Below, piece after piece: positions 8,253-16,257 of a stretch of DNA of 64,000 nucleotides. The stretch covers positions 843,100-907,099 of the forward strand of contig NZ_JABWRB020000002.1 of NCBI RefSeq assembly GCF_014268745.2, written 5' to 3'. The DNA is from Pseudomonas zanjanensis. Its GTDB lineage: Bacteria; Pseudomonadota; Gammaproteobacteria; Pseudomonadales; Pseudomonadaceae. The notes under the pieces were generated by a model. That model was given only the letters and a program-made list of their open reading frames with translations. It was not told the origin of the DNA and did not search any database. Within the stretch, counting starts at the first letter, position 1. Every line of letters begins with the position of its first letter. A program made the translations under genes and the position numbers.

Positions 8253-9494
8253 ATGGCTTTGATCGTACAGAAATTTGGAGGCACCTCGGTCGGCACTGTC
8301 GAGAGAATCGAACAAGTCGCCGACAAGGTTAAGAAATTCCGTGAAGCGGGCGATGACCTGGTGGTTGTGCTGTCGGCCATGAGCGGCGAGACCAACCGTC
8401 TGATCGATCTGGCCAAGCAAATCAGCGGCGACCAGCAACCGGTTCCCCGCGAGCTGGACGTGATCGTTTCCACTGGCGAGCAGGTGACCATCGCCTTGCT
8501 GGCCATGGCGCTGATCAAGCGTGGTGTGCCGGCGGTGTCCTACACCGGCAACCAGGTGCGCATCCTGACGGACAGCGCGCACAACAAAGCGCGTATCCTG
8601 CAGATCGACGACCAGAAGATTCGCGGTGACCTGAAGGCTGGCCGTGTCGTGGTCGTCGCTGGTTTCCAGGGCGTGGACGAGCAGGGCAACATCACCACCC
8701 TCGGCCGTGGCGGTTCCGACACCACCGGCGTGGCGCTGGCAGCGGCTCTCAAGGCTGACGAATGCCAGATCTACACCGATGTGGACGGTGTCTACACCAC
8801 CGACCCACGGGTCGTGCCTGTGGCCCAGCGCCTGGACAAGATCACATTCGAAGAAATGCTGGAAATGGCCAGTCTCGGCTCGAAGGTGTTGCAGATCCGG
8901 GCGGTTGAATTCGCCGGCAAGTACAACGTTCCGCTGCGCGTTCTGCACAGCTTCAAAGAGGGTCCGGGCACCCTCATTACTATCGATGAAGAGGAATCCA
9001 TGGAACAGCCGATCATTTCCGGCATCGCTTTCAACCGCGATGAAGCCAAGCTGACCATCCGTGGCGTGCCAGACACCCCCGGCGTGGCGTTCAAGATTCT
9101 CGGCCCGATCAGCGCCGCGAACATCGAAGTCGACATGATCGTGCAGAACGTTTCGCACGATAACACCACAGACTTCACCTTCACCGTGCACCGCAACGAC
9201 TACCAGTCTGCCGAAGCGATCCTGAAAAAGACCGCTGGCGAGATCGGTGCCCGGGAAGTGGTGGGCGATACCAAGATCGCCAAGGTCTCGATCGTTGGTG
9301 TCGGCATGCGTTCCCACGCGGGCGTGGCCAGCCGCATGTTCGAATCCCTGGCCAAGGAAAGCATCAACATCCAGATGATCTCTACCTCGGAAATCAAGGT
9401 TTCCGTGGTCATCGAAGAGAAGTACCTGGAACTGGCCGTGCGCGCCCTGCACACGGCTTTCGAACTCGACGCTGCTGTCCAACAGGGCGAATAA
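8253..9494 (+). CDS. lysC: Aspartate kinase
   Basis: 413 residues from ATG 8253 (MALIVQKFGGTSVGTVERIE). The 8211 ORF start adds 14 residues not seen in the family. The N-terminal amino-acid kinase domain (KFGGTSVG, VVVLSAMSGET, GRGGSDTTGVALAAAL, TDVDGVYTTDPR) is followed from ~265 by two ACT regulatory domains (ISGIAFNRDEAKLTIRGVPD; VSIVGVGMRSHAGVASRMF). It phosphorylates aspartate, the first step towards lysine, methionine and threonine, and is expected to be feedback-inhibited through the ACT domains. A further internal ATG (MEQPIISGIAF at 9000) could give a beta-subunit, as known for some LysC proteins. Confidence 0.97.
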   Translation: MALIVQKFGGTSVGTVERIEQVADKVKKFREAGDDLVVVLSAMSGETNRLIDLAKQISGDQQPVPRELDVIVSTGEQVTIALLAMALIKRGVPAVSYTGNQVRILTDSAHNKARILQIDDQKIRGDLKAGRVVVVAGFQGVDEQGNITTLGRGGSDTTGVALAAALKADECQIYTDVDGVYTTDPRVVPVAQRLDKITFEEMLEMASLGSKVLQIRAVEFAGKYNVPLRVLHSFKEGPGTLITIDEEESMEQPIISGIAFNRDEAKLTIRGVPDTPGVAFKILGPISAANIEVDMIVQNVSHDNTTDFTFTVHRNDYQSAEAILKKTAGEIGAREVVGDTKIAKVSIVGVGMRSHAGVASRMFESLAKESINIQMISTSEIKVSVVIEEKYLELAVRALHTAFELDAAVQQGE

Positions 9495-9506
9495 AGCGTT
9501 GTCTTG

Positions 9507-9537
9507 AGGGCGCGGCTGGACCGCGCCCTTTGTTTTT
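9507..9537 (+). terminator. Terminator after lysC
   Basis: GGGCGCGG / CCGCGCCC stem with a short loop, followed by TTTGTTTTT. Confidence 0.85.
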
Positions 9538-9678
9538 CTGAATGGCGCGTCTCAAAACTGTTCTTTTGCCCGCGCTGGTCAATACTAGGCCTGTAGGCTT
9601 CGACCGTTTCGGTTGTAGGTCCAATGCCTTTTTTTTGCAGACTGTTGTCCCTTAAGTGAATTGCGTGAGGAGAAAGGT

Positions 9679-9867
9679 ATGCTGATTCTGACCCGTCGGT
9701 GTGCAGAAAGCCTGATTATTGGCGATGGCGAAATCACCGTGACCGTGCTCGGCGTCAAAGGAAACCAAGTGCGTATCGGCGTCAATGCCCCGAAAGAGGT
9801 CGCTGTACACCGGGAGGAAATCTACCTGCGTATCAAGAAAGAGAAGGACGACGAACCAAGCCATTAA
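9679..9867 (+). CDS. rsmA: Carbon storage/translation regulator RsmA (CsrA family)
   Basis: 62 residues from ATG 9679, preceded by AGGAGAAAGGT; the 9661 start adds 6 residues upstream of this strong ribosome-binding site. The whole CsrA fold is present: MLILTRRCAESLIIGDGEIT, VTVLGVKGNQVRIGVNAPKE and VAVHREEIYLRI, including the RNA-binding VHREEIY. A homodimer that binds GGA motifs in mRNA leaders and is titrated by Rsm sRNAs. Position after lysC and before tRNA-Ser is the conserved rsmA locus of Pseudomonas. Confidence 0.97.
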   Translation: MLILTRRCAESLIIGDGEITVTVLGVKGNQVRIGVNAPKEVAVHREEIYLRIKKEKDDEPSH

Positions 9868-9885
9868 TTTTTATCGATTTTTATG

Positions 9886-9915
9886 TTTGCAAACGGGGAT
9901 GAAGGTGGTTAATAT
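9886..9915 (+). promoter_or_regulatory. Probable promoter of tRNA-Ser(GCT)
   Basis: TTTGCA and TAATAT separated by 18 bp, followed by a GC-rich discriminator (ACGCCCCG) typical of stable-RNA promoters, ~14 bp before the mature tRNA. Confidence 0.55.
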
Positions 9916-9929
9916 ACGCCCCGTGTTGC

Positions 9930-10020
9930 GGAGAGCTGGCCGAGTGGCCGAAGGCGCTCCCCTGCTAAGGGAGTACACCTCAAAAGGGTGTCGGGGGTTC
10001 GAATCCCCCGTTCTCCGCCA
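9930..10020 (+). tRNA. tRNA-Ser(GCT)
   Basis: 91 nt including CCA. Acceptor arms GGAGAGC / GTTCTCC, anticodon loop with GCT (CCCTGCTAAGGG), a long class-II variable arm, and T arm GGGGGTTCGAATCCCCC. Confidence 0.97.
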
Positions 10021-10085
10021 TTATTCGTTTAGTGCGTCAGAACCTGGCTTTATCGGTAAGTGGTTGAAATTACTGAAAAAAGCGC

Positions 10086-10113
10086 TTTACAAAAGGAATT
10101 GACGACCTATAAT
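10086..10113 (+). promoter_or_regulatory. Probable promoter of the tRNA-Arg pair
   Basis: TTTACA and TATAAT, 16 bp apart, with a GC-rich discriminator (GCGCGGC), 14 bp before the first tRNA-Arg. Confidence 0.7.
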
Positions 10114-10127
10114 GCGCGGCAACAAAT

Positions 10128-10204
10128 GCACTCGTAGCTCAGCTGGATAGAGTACTCGGCTACGAACCGAGCGGTCACAGGTTCGAATCCTGTCGAGTGC
10201 ACCA
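10128..10204 (+). tRNA. tRNA-Arg(ACG), copy 1
   Basis: 77 nt with encoded CCA. Acceptor GCACTCG / CGAGTGC, anticodon loop CTACGAA (ACG), T arm CAGGTTCGAATCCTG. Confidence 0.97.
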
Positions 10205-10276
10205 TTTAAGAGTCGTTTGCAGCAATGCAAATAACTTGGCTTCAACCAGTTGTGATCTGGTATAAAACCACAACTT

Positions 10277-10353
10277 GCACTCGTAGCTCAGCTGGATAGA
10301 GTACTCGGCTACGAACCGAGCGGTCACAGGTTCGAATCCTGTCGAGTGCACCA
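10277..10353 (+). tRNA. tRNA-Arg(ACG), copy 2
   Basis: Identical to copy 1 over all 77 nt. The 72-bp spacer between them contains a small hairpin (ACCAGTTGTGATCTGGT). A terminator follows within 10 bp, so the two copies are probably co-transcribed. Confidence 0.97.
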
Positions 10354-10359
10354 AACACC

Positions 10360-10387
10360 AAAAAGCCCGCGTTTAACGCGGGCTTTT
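10360..10387. terminator. Bidirectional terminator (tRNA-Arg / SmpA-like gene)
   Basis: AAAAAGCCCGCG TTAA CGCGGGCTTTTT: a perfect stem with A- and T-runs on either side. It serves the convergent tRNA operon and the minus-strand gene ending at 10394. Confidence 0.93.
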
Positions 10388-10393
10388 TGCTGT

Positions 10394-10897
10394 CTACGAT
10401 TTGCCTTTCACGCACCCCTTCTCATCGAACACAACCTCGGCGCTGCGACCTTTCTTCGCCTTGTAGATATAGCGTGTGCTCGAATTCCTGACTTTGATCG
10501 AATCTGGCTTGCCCAAGGCGCTCTCTACGTCTTGTTGGCTCATGCCGACGACGATGCGTCGTTCCAGGATGGCATCGCGCCGTTGCCTGGCATCGATGAA
10601 ATTCCCGCAGCGGTCCTGGAACTGGCCAACCACGGTCGGTTCCTTGCGGGCGGTTGTGTTGCCGGATGTTTGTCGGCGCTCCGCTTCGGGCAGCATCGCT
10701 TCGGTCGTCGGCTCACTCGTGCCAGGGCTGTACGGGTGGATCTGCTGCAGCGACAGGGCTTCTCCCGGGCCGCAGCTCAAGGTGGTGAACGTCACGTGCC
10801 CCGCAAGACTTTCACAGCGGTGCACTGCCTGCCCGGCTGCCCACAACGGCAGGCAGGGCAGGGCGGCGAGCAGGAACAGGTAGTGACTGACAGGCAT
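10394..10897 (-). CDS. Secreted SmpA/OmlA-like hypothetical protein
   Basis: 167 residues. The first ~20 form a signal peptide (LFLLAALPCLPLWAAGQA), with no lipobox cysteine, so a soluble periplasmic protein is likely. After it comes a small disulfide-type module (VHRCES...TLSCGPGEAL) resembling DUF4124-type N-termini. The C-terminal ~55 residues (RRIVVGMSQQDVESALGKPD... VVFDEKGCVKG) look like the SmpA/OmlA fold found in BamE-like and related envelope proteins. The function is not known. Monocistronic, and convergent with the tRNA genes. Confidence 0.75.
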   Translation of the reverse strand: MPVSHYLFLLAALPCLPLWAAGQAVHRCESLAGHVTFTTLSCGPGEALSLQQIHPYSPGTSEPTTEAMLPEAERRQTSGNTTARKEPTVVGQFQDRCGNFIDARQRRDAILERRIVVGMSQQDVESALGKPDSIKVRNSSTRYIYKAKKGRSAEVVFDEKGCVKGKS

Positions 10898-11218
10898 CCG
10901 ATCGTCCTCCTTGACGGTGCAGGAGAAAAGGGTAGTCGCTGCATTCCTATCGGCGCGTGTGTTTTCTTTTCTGGATAAGTCGTCGTAAGGGGATGGTTCA
11001 GCCTGTGTTCAGGTTTGTCTCGCAAGCGCTTGTTCTTGCCATGATTTTTTAGCGTTTTAAAGCGTCAAGCGGTGTATGATTGCGCCCGTCAGCCCCGCCG
11101 GGGCTTTGGAATATCTCCATGGACTTACCCAGTAGTTACTCAATATCTAGTTTTGCCAATCATGAATTAACTGATTGATCCTTCCGGCGTGCTCCACTGC
11201 TGGGAGTGGAGTTCGCCT
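10898..11218. other. Gap between divergent genes upstream of mgtE
   Basis: About 320 bp with no gene I can support. It holds a small GC hairpin (AGCCCCGCCGGGGCT, 11091-11105) in what is probably the mgtE leader; no Mg2+ riboswitch of a known type was recognised. Confidence 0.5.
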
Positions 11219-12661
11219 ATGACCCAAGTAGAAGTCAAAAAAACGCAGGAAAGCCTTCAGGATCGCCTCGCTCAAGTCGTTGAACTGCTGCAGCGCCAGC
11301 GGGTCGTCGAAGACCTGACGCATCGCCAGGAAGGCCCGAATCATGACCGGGTCGAGAACCTGGTCCACCGGCAGAACCTCGTCGAGCTGCAACGCAAGCT
11401 CGATGACCTGCACTCCGCCGACGTCGCCTACATTCTTGAAGCCCTGCCACTGGAAGAGCGCCTGACGGTCTGGCAGTTGGTCAAGGCTGACCGCGACGGT
11501 GACATCCTGCTCGAAGTGTCGGACTCGGTTCGGGAAACCCTGATCGCCGACATGGACGATCACGAGTTGCTGGCGGCGGCCAAGGAGATGGACGCCGACG
11601 AACTCGCCGACCTGGCGCCCGAACTGCCACGGGATGTTGTCCACGAACTGATGGAAGCCCTCGACGGCCAGCAGCGTGAGCGTGTGCGCTCGGCGCTGTC
11701 CTATGACGAGGAGCAGGTCGGTGCGTTGATGGACTTCGAGATGGTGACGATCCGCGAGGACGTCAGCCTTGAAGTGGTCTTGCGTTACCTGCGCCGTCTC
11801 AAGGAGCTGCCCGGCCATACCGACAAGCTATTCGTGGTCGACTACGACGGCGTGCTCAAGGGCGTGCTGCCCATCAAGCGCCTGCTCGTCAACGACCCGG
11901 AAAAGCAGGTCGCCGAGGTCATGGCCAGCGACCCGGTGAGCTTTCACCCGGACGAAGACGCCTACGATGCGGCCCAGGCATTCGAACGTTATGACTTGAT
12001 TTCCGCACCGGTGGTCGACAAGAACGGCAAGCTGATCGGCCGTTTGACCATCGATGAAATGGTCGACTTGATTCGTGAGGAAAGCGAAAGCGAAGTCCTC
12101 AACATGGCCGGTCTGCGCGAAGAGGAAGACATCTTCGCCTCGGTCTGGAAGTCCCTGCGTAACCGCTGGGCCTGGCTGGCGATCAACCTGATCACGGCGT
12201 TCGTGGCTTCCCGGGTCATCGGCCTGTTCGAAGGCTCCATCGAGAAGCTGGTGGCGCTTGCGGCGCTGATGCCCATCGTCGCTGGCATCGGTGGCAACTC
12301 CGGTAACCAGACCATCACCATGATTGTCCGTGCCATGGCGCTGGACCAGGTCAGCACCGGCAATACCTCGCGGTTGATGCGCAAGGAGCTGGCTGTCTCC
12401 TTGATCAACGGCGTGATCTGGGGTGGCGTGATCGGTGTGGTGGCTTATCTGCTTTATGGCAGCTGGTCGCTGGGGGTGGTCATGACGGCCGCGATGACAC
12501 TCAACCTGCTGCTGGCGGCATTGATGGGGGTATTGATCCCCATGACGTTGGCCCGTATGGGGCGTGATCCTGCCATGGGTGCCAGCGTCATGATTACCGC
12601 GGTGACCGACAGTGGCGGGTTCTTCATTTTCCTGGGTTTGGCGACTATCTTTCTGCTTTGA
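11219..12661 (+). CDS. mgtE: Magnesium transporter MgtE
   Basis: 480 residues from ATG 11219 (MTQVEVKKTQESLQDRL); the upstream in-frame start at 11189 lies outside the family. The cytosolic superhelical N domain (~30-155, ending ALSYDEEQVGALMD) is followed by two CBS domains (~160-290: VSLEVVLRYLRRLKELP, SFHPDEDAYDAAQAFERYD) and five membrane helices (~310-480) with the pore motif PIVAGIGGNSGNQT. It takes up Mg2+ (also Co2+) and is gated by cytosolic Mg2+ through the N and CBS domains. In P. aeruginosa the homologue also influences type III secretion. Confidence 0.95.
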   Translation: MTQVEVKKTQESLQDRLAQVVELLQRQRVVEDLTHRQEGPNHDRVENLVHRQNLVELQRKLDDLHSADVAYILEALPLEERLTVWQLVKADRDGDILLEVSDSVRETLIADMDDHELLAAAKEMDADELADLAPELPRDVVHELMEALDGQQRERVRSALSYDEEQVGALMDFEMVTIREDVSLEVVLRYLRRLKELPGHTDKLFVVDYDGVLKGVLPIKRLLVNDPEKQVAEVMASDPVSFHPDEDAYDAAQAFERYDLISAPVVDKNGKLIGRLTIDEMVDLIREESESEVLNMAGLREEEDIFASVWKSLRNRWAWLAINLITAFVASRVIGLFEGSIEKLVALAALMPIVAGIGGNSGNQTITMIVRAMALDQVSTGNTSRLMRKELAVSLINGVIWGGVIGVVAYLLYGSWSLGVVMTAAMTLNLLLAALMGVLIPMTLARMGRDPAMGASVMITAVTDSGGFFIFLGLATIFLL

Positions 12662-12708
12662 TCATTTATCGGGAAAGCCGCCTGTTGGCGTAATACTGTT
12701 CACTTGGG

Positions 12709-12752
12709 AAAAACGGCGCTTGTTTCAGAAATGAAAAGCGCCGTTTTTTTTT
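12709..12752 (+). terminator. Terminator after mgtE
   Basis: AAAAACGGCGCTT / AAAGCGCCGTTTTTTTTT hairpin with a long T-run. Confidence 0.92.
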
Positions 12753-12876
12753 GAAAAGTCTAATCGCCTTTTTCCAAGCGGGTGGTGCGCATATCCGTTT
12801 CTGCGGTAACGGCTGCTTAGGGTTCTCCGAGGCGGCCTGGTAGCCGACCTGTTTCTTATTAAAGGCCGCGATCTCC

Positions 12877-12965
12877 TGTGGGAGCGAGCCTGCTCGCGAT
12901 GAGGCCGGAAAACCTGGCATCCATTTGACTGAGCTACCGCCATCGCGAGCAGGCTCGCTCCCACA
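12877..12965. repeat. REPIN, family A (first of a tandem pair)
   Basis: Inverted family-A cores of the GCGAGCCTGCTCGCGA variant. It is followed 45 bp later by a second, diverged copy in the same arrangement; both share the inner text CATCCATNTGACTGA. Confidence 0.85.
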
Positions 12966-13010
12966 TTCAATTTCCATCGAACACAAAATTTATATCCAAC
13001 ACGGAACCCC

Positions 13011-13099
13011 TGTGGGAGCGAGCCTGCTCGCGATGGGGCCGGCAAGCCCAACATCCATGTGACTGAACCACCGCTATCGCGAGCAAGCTCGCTCCCACA
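13011..13099. repeat. REPIN, family A (second of a tandem pair)
   Basis: Same structure as the preceding element; one arm has switched to the GCAAGCTCGCTCCC variant, so the two copies are not identical. Confidence 0.85.
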
Positions 13100-13160
13100 G
13101 GTTGGCGGGCTTTCTTGTGGGCACGAGAAAAATGGAGCAGGAGGGCCAAACGCCAGGCAT

Positions 13161-13185
13161 AAAAAAGCCAGCACGAAGCTGGCTT
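13161..13185 (-). terminator. Terminator of amrZ
   Basis: On the minus strand AAGCCAGC TTCGT GCTGGCTTTTTT, 18 bp after the amrZ stop. Confidence 0.9.
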
Positions 13186-13202
13186 GAGTGTTTTGTGTGT
13201 GA

Positions 13203-13529
13203 TCAGCTCGGCTCTGCGGCCATCTCTACGTCATGAGCAATCAGCGAAACGAGGGCGTTCTGCTGGCGGTGGGAAAGTTGTCGGAAGCGTTGAAGCAACT
13301 CGCGTTCATGCAAAGACAGCTCTGGGCTGTCCAGGCGCATGCTCAACTCTTCACCCAGTGCACCTTCCTGAATCAGGCTTTGCTCCAGGCGCGCAATGAT
13401 TTCAGAGTTCATGCTGCGATGATGATTACGAGCCACCTCGGCAATGCGTTCCCGCATTCCGTCTGGCAGACGTACGACGAACTTGTCAGCCGTACGGCTG
13501 GAATAAATTGCCTGTTTCATTGGGCGCAT
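13203..13529 (-). CDS. amrZ: Ribbon-helix-helix regulator AmrZ (AlgZ)
   Basis: 108 residues, the same length as P. aeruginosa AmrZ and nearly colinear with it: a flexible N-terminus (MRPMKQAIYSSRTADKF), a ribbon-helix-helix DNA-binding core (KFVVRLPDGMRERIAEVARN, RSMNSEIIARLEQSLIQEG), and the C-terminal tetramerisation part (LSLHERELLQRFRQLSHRQQ). AmrZ is a dual regulator of alginate, motility, c-di-GMP and matrix genes; in fluorescens pseudomonads it represses flagella. It ends at its own terminator and has a long upstream gap, so it is monocistronic. Confidence 0.95.
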   Translation of the reverse strand: MRPMKQAIYSSRTADKFVVRLPDGMRERIAEVARNHHRSMNSEIIARLEQSLIQEGALGEELSMRLDSPELSLHERELLQRFRQLSHRQQNALVSLIAHDVEMAAEPS

Positions 13530-14056
13530 ATTTATTTAACCGGTTAGTTCAGGGGAGCGGTTCTTGGGATTGGCCGCAGGATGTCGATAGGACAAGCCCC
13601 GTTGCCAAATGTTCAACCTGAATTGTTAAGAGGCCCGCATCATGCCTCAAAATTGCCAGATCATTGGCGCCAATTCTGTGACAAATTCTGATCCGGGTAA
13701 AGGCGTTATGCCAGCACCTTTCATCAAAAAAATGCGGACTGGTTGGAAAAAACAACAGGTTCGCATTTTGTGACCGTCAGATTGTGTCGTTGTGCCATAC
13801 CGTCTGGCGGATAACGGAAATGGACAAAAACGCCTGCCGTCCCTGTCTTGTACAGGATAGTGGCAAATGGCCGATTTACTAGGATGAACAAGCCTGGGGC
13901 AGATGAATGGTGGCCGAGGCATGGCTGTCTGGCCTATCCAGCCTTCCGAGCAGTACCATTTGCCTACACTTAAAAAAAGGGACGACATGACAAACGCAGG
14001 GCAGGTCGTTAACATGCACGCCGTTCCGCGCACCGCATTCCTCGTGGTCGACTCGT
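13530..14056. other. Long gene-free region upstream of amrZ
   Basis: About 530 bp. A minus-strand open frame through it runs into tRNA-Arg(CCT) and has no recognisable product. One hairpin is visible (AAAATGCGGAC 13729-13739 with GTTCGCATTTT 13759-13769). A large regulatory region would suit a global regulator such as amrZ, but no specific operator was identified. Confidence 0.45.
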
Positions 14057-14133
14057 GTCTCAGTAGCTCAATTGGATAGAGCATCCCCCTCCTAAGGGGA
14101 AGGTTGGCAGTTCGAACCTGCCCTGGGACACCA
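14057..14133 (+). tRNA. tRNA-Arg(CCT)
   Basis: 77 nt with CCA. Acceptor GTCTCAG / CTGGGAC, anticodon stem TCCCC / GGGGA with loop CTCCTAA (CCT), T arm GGCAGTTCGAACCTGCC. tRNA-Arg(CCT) genes are common insertion points for islands; the toxin-delivery locus starts 330 bp downstream. I did not find a repeated copy of its 3' end in the window. Confidence 0.96.
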
Positions 14134-14279
14134 TTATAAACAGTGGGTTAGCGTGTTTGCCGCTCACTTTCCCCTGCTTGCATTCCCCATCTGCGCACGA
14201 TCATCTTCGCCTTCAGCGCGCCATGCGTGCCTTGCACCACTCTTCATTTCCTCAGGCTGTGATCGACTGCCCATTTTTG

Positions 14280-14409
14280 CTCTTTTTTACCGAGCCTGTT
14301 TCGGTAACGCGAAACTTTCTCCCCCCTCTGCCATCTGACCGTCTCGGTACGTTGTAGGACTTTTCCTTCGTAGCCGATGGATTCTTACCTCTTTTTTACC
14401 GATGTCGGT
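14280..14409 (+). promoter_or_regulatory. Repeated ACCG-CGGT dyads upstream of the two-partner secretion operon
   Basis: The 14-mer CTCTTTTTTACCGA occurs exactly at 14280-14293 and 14389-14402. Each copy opens a dyad (TACCGAG-N5-TTCGGTA at 14288-14306; ACCGATGTCGGT at 14398-14409), and a third dyad, ACCGTCTCGGT, lies between at 14338-14348. They sit 58-190 bp before the cdiB-like start and are candidate operator sites; the regulator is not known. Confidence 0.45.
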
Positions 14410-14466
14410 GCCGCATTTCGCAGGCCTGACCCACCGTTTCTTTGATTCAGGCCACAAGGATGTGAC

Positions 14467-16248
14467 ATGCAGCCAGCCGCACCCTGCCGAACGCGTAAAC
14501 CGAGCAGCCCTCGCCGTTGTGTTGACGCAACCCGTTCATCCGCACAGAACGCCAGGCGTCTCGCACTGCTGTTGATGGCGGCCTGGATGACGGGCGCGTG
14601 GAGCGCTGCACAGGCGGCTGGGCCTGAAGAAGAGCTGCTGCGCCAGCAGGAACGCGAACGAGTGTTGAGGGAACAGTTGGAGTCCCGGCCGGACGTGCGC
14701 TTGCAGGCGACACCCGTGGATGAAGGTGTCGAGCGCTTGCCCGCCAAGGAGAGTCCCTGCTTCGCCATCAATGACATTCGCCTGATCGGCGAAGCGTCGG
14801 AACAATTCCAGTGGGCGTTGCGCGCCGCCAACCCCAAGGATGATCCGGCCATTGGCCGTTGCCTCGGTGGCGGCGGGATCAACCTGACGATGAAACGCAT
14901 GCAGAATGCGATCATCGAGGCCGGCTACGTCACCACGCGCGTACTGGCCGAAGCCCAGGATCTGAACAGTGGGGTCCTGGTGTTGACCCTCGTGCCGGGG
15001 CGCATCCGTGAGATTCGTTTCGAAGAGGGCACCAGCTCCCGAGCCAATGCCTGGAACGCGATGCCGGCCAGTCCTGGCGATCTGCTCAACTTGCGCGACA
15101 TCGAGCAGGCGCTGGAGAACTTCAAGCGCGTGCCGACCGCCGAGGCCGACATCAAGATCGCGCCCGCCCGTGCCGCCGACGCCAAACCCGGTGAGAGCGA
15201 CGTGGTAATCGCCTGGAGCCAGCGGTTCCCCGCTCGGGTGAGCCTGTCGGTGGACAATTCGGGCAGCAAGACCACGGGTAAATACCAGGGCAACGTGTCG
15301 CTGTCCTTGGACAACCTGCTGTCGCTCAACGATTTGTTCTACGCCAGCGTCAACCATGACTTGGGCGGTGGCGAGTCCGGCCATCGCGGCTCCGATGGCA
15401 GCACGCTGCATTATTCGCTGCCGTTCGGTTATTGGCAGTTGGGGTTCACCAGCAGCGAATACAACTACGAACAGTCGGTCGCCGGCGCCAACCAGACCTA
15501 TCAGTACCGGGGCGAGAGTCGCAACAACGAGGTGCGCCTGTCACGCCTGCTGTACCGCGACGCCGTTCGCAAGACCACGGCCTGGGGCAGCCTGTGGACG
15601 CGCTCCTCTGAGAACTTCATCGACGACACCGAAGTCGGCAACCAGAAACGCCGCATGGCCGGTTGGCAGTTGGGGTTGGATCATCGGGAGTTCATTGGCG
15701 CTTCGATTCTTGACCTGGGCGTCGCCTATCGTCGCGGCACCGGTGCCCATGATGCGCTCAGGGCGCCTGAAGAAGACTTTGACGCCGGCACGTCGCGCTC
15801 GCAGATCATCACCGCCGATGCCCAATTGCAGGTGCCGTTCCAGGTTGGCGATCAGCGCCTGCGCTACATCGGCGGCTGGCGCGCGCAATGGAACCGCACG
15901 CCGCTGGTGCCTCAGGATCGTTTCTCCATCGGCGGGCGCTACAGCGTGCGCGGCTTCGATGGTGAAAACATTCTGTCCGCCGACCGTGGCTGGACCCTGC
16001 GCAACGAAATCGGCCTGTCCCTGGGGCAGACCGGCCAGGAACTCTACACCGGTATCGACTATGGCGAGGTCAGCGGCCAAGCCAGTGAGTTCCTGATCGG
16101 CCAGCGCCTGGCGGGGGCCGTGGTGGGTATACGCGGCGGTTACAAGAGCCTGTCCTATGACTGGTCGGTGGGTACGCCGTTGAAGAAGCCCGATGGTTTC
16201 GAGACAGCCAACGTGACCAGCGCGTTCACCGTCATCTGGTCATTCTGA
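14467..16248 (+). CDS. CdiB-like two-partner secretion outer-membrane transporter (TpsB)
   Basis: 593 residues. A long positively charged N-region precedes a hydrophobic signal segment (~32-50, ALLLMAAWMTGAWSAAQA). A helical linker rich in Arg/Glu follows (RQQERERVLREQLE), then two POTRA domains (~95-250: CFAINDIRLIGE..., VLVLTLVPGRIREIRFEEG, LLNLRDIEQALENFKRVP), and a 16-strand barrel ending in aromatic WSF. The L6-loop motif VRGF is at residues 494-497 (GGRYSVRGFDGENIL). It belongs to the FhaC/ShlB/CdiB branch of Omp85, which exports a TpsA protein. Overlap-free but tightly spaced with the acyltransferase (9 bp) and the exoprotein gene, it is clearly the first gene of the operon. The start could also be one of the later in-frame codons, since the first ~25 residues are unusual. 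Confidence 0.94.
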   Translation: MQPAAPCRTRKPSSPRRCVDATRSSAQNARRLALLLMAAWMTGAWSAAQAAGPEEELLRQQERERVLREQLESRPDVRLQATPVDEGVERLPAKESPCFAINDIRLIGEASEQFQWALRAANPKDDPAIGRCLGGGGINLTMKRMQNAIIEAGYVTTRVLAEAQDLNSGVLVLTLVPGRIREIRFEEGTSSRANAWNAMPASPGDLLNLRDIEQALENFKRVPTAEADIKIAPARAADAKPGESDVVIAWSQRFPARVSLSVDNSGSKTTGKYQGNVSLSLDNLLSLNDLFYASVNHDLGGGESGHRGSDGSTLHYSLPFGYWQLGFTSSEYNYEQSVAGANQTYQYRGESRNNEVRLSRLLYRDAVRKTTAWGSLWTRSSENFIDDTEVGNQKRRMAGWQLGLDHREFIGASILDLGVAYRRGTGAHDALRAPEEDFDAGTSRSQIITADAQLQVPFQVGDQRLRYIGGWRAQWNRTPLVPQDRFSIGGRYSVRGFDGENILSADRGWTLRNEIGLSLGQTGQELYTGIDYGEVSGQASEFLIGQRLAGAVVGIRGGYKSLSYDWSVGTPLKKPDGFETANVTSAFTVIWSF

Positions 16249-16257
16249 GGTGATCCC

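Noticed and set aside
5538..9482. A 1314-codon minus-strand open frame opposite alaS and lysC
   Set aside because: It is the antisense shadow of two well-conserved GC-rich genes; His/Val/Ala-rich composition typical of such shadows and no family resemblance.
10898..11218. A Mg2+-sensing riboswitch ahead of mgtE
   Set aside because: Only a small GC hairpin is visible; none of the conserved features of the ykoK or mgtA leaders could be recognised.
13647..14084. A 145-codon minus-strand frame upstream of amrZ
   Set aside because: It begins inside tRNA-Arg(CCT) and has no recognisable sequence or ribosome-binding site.
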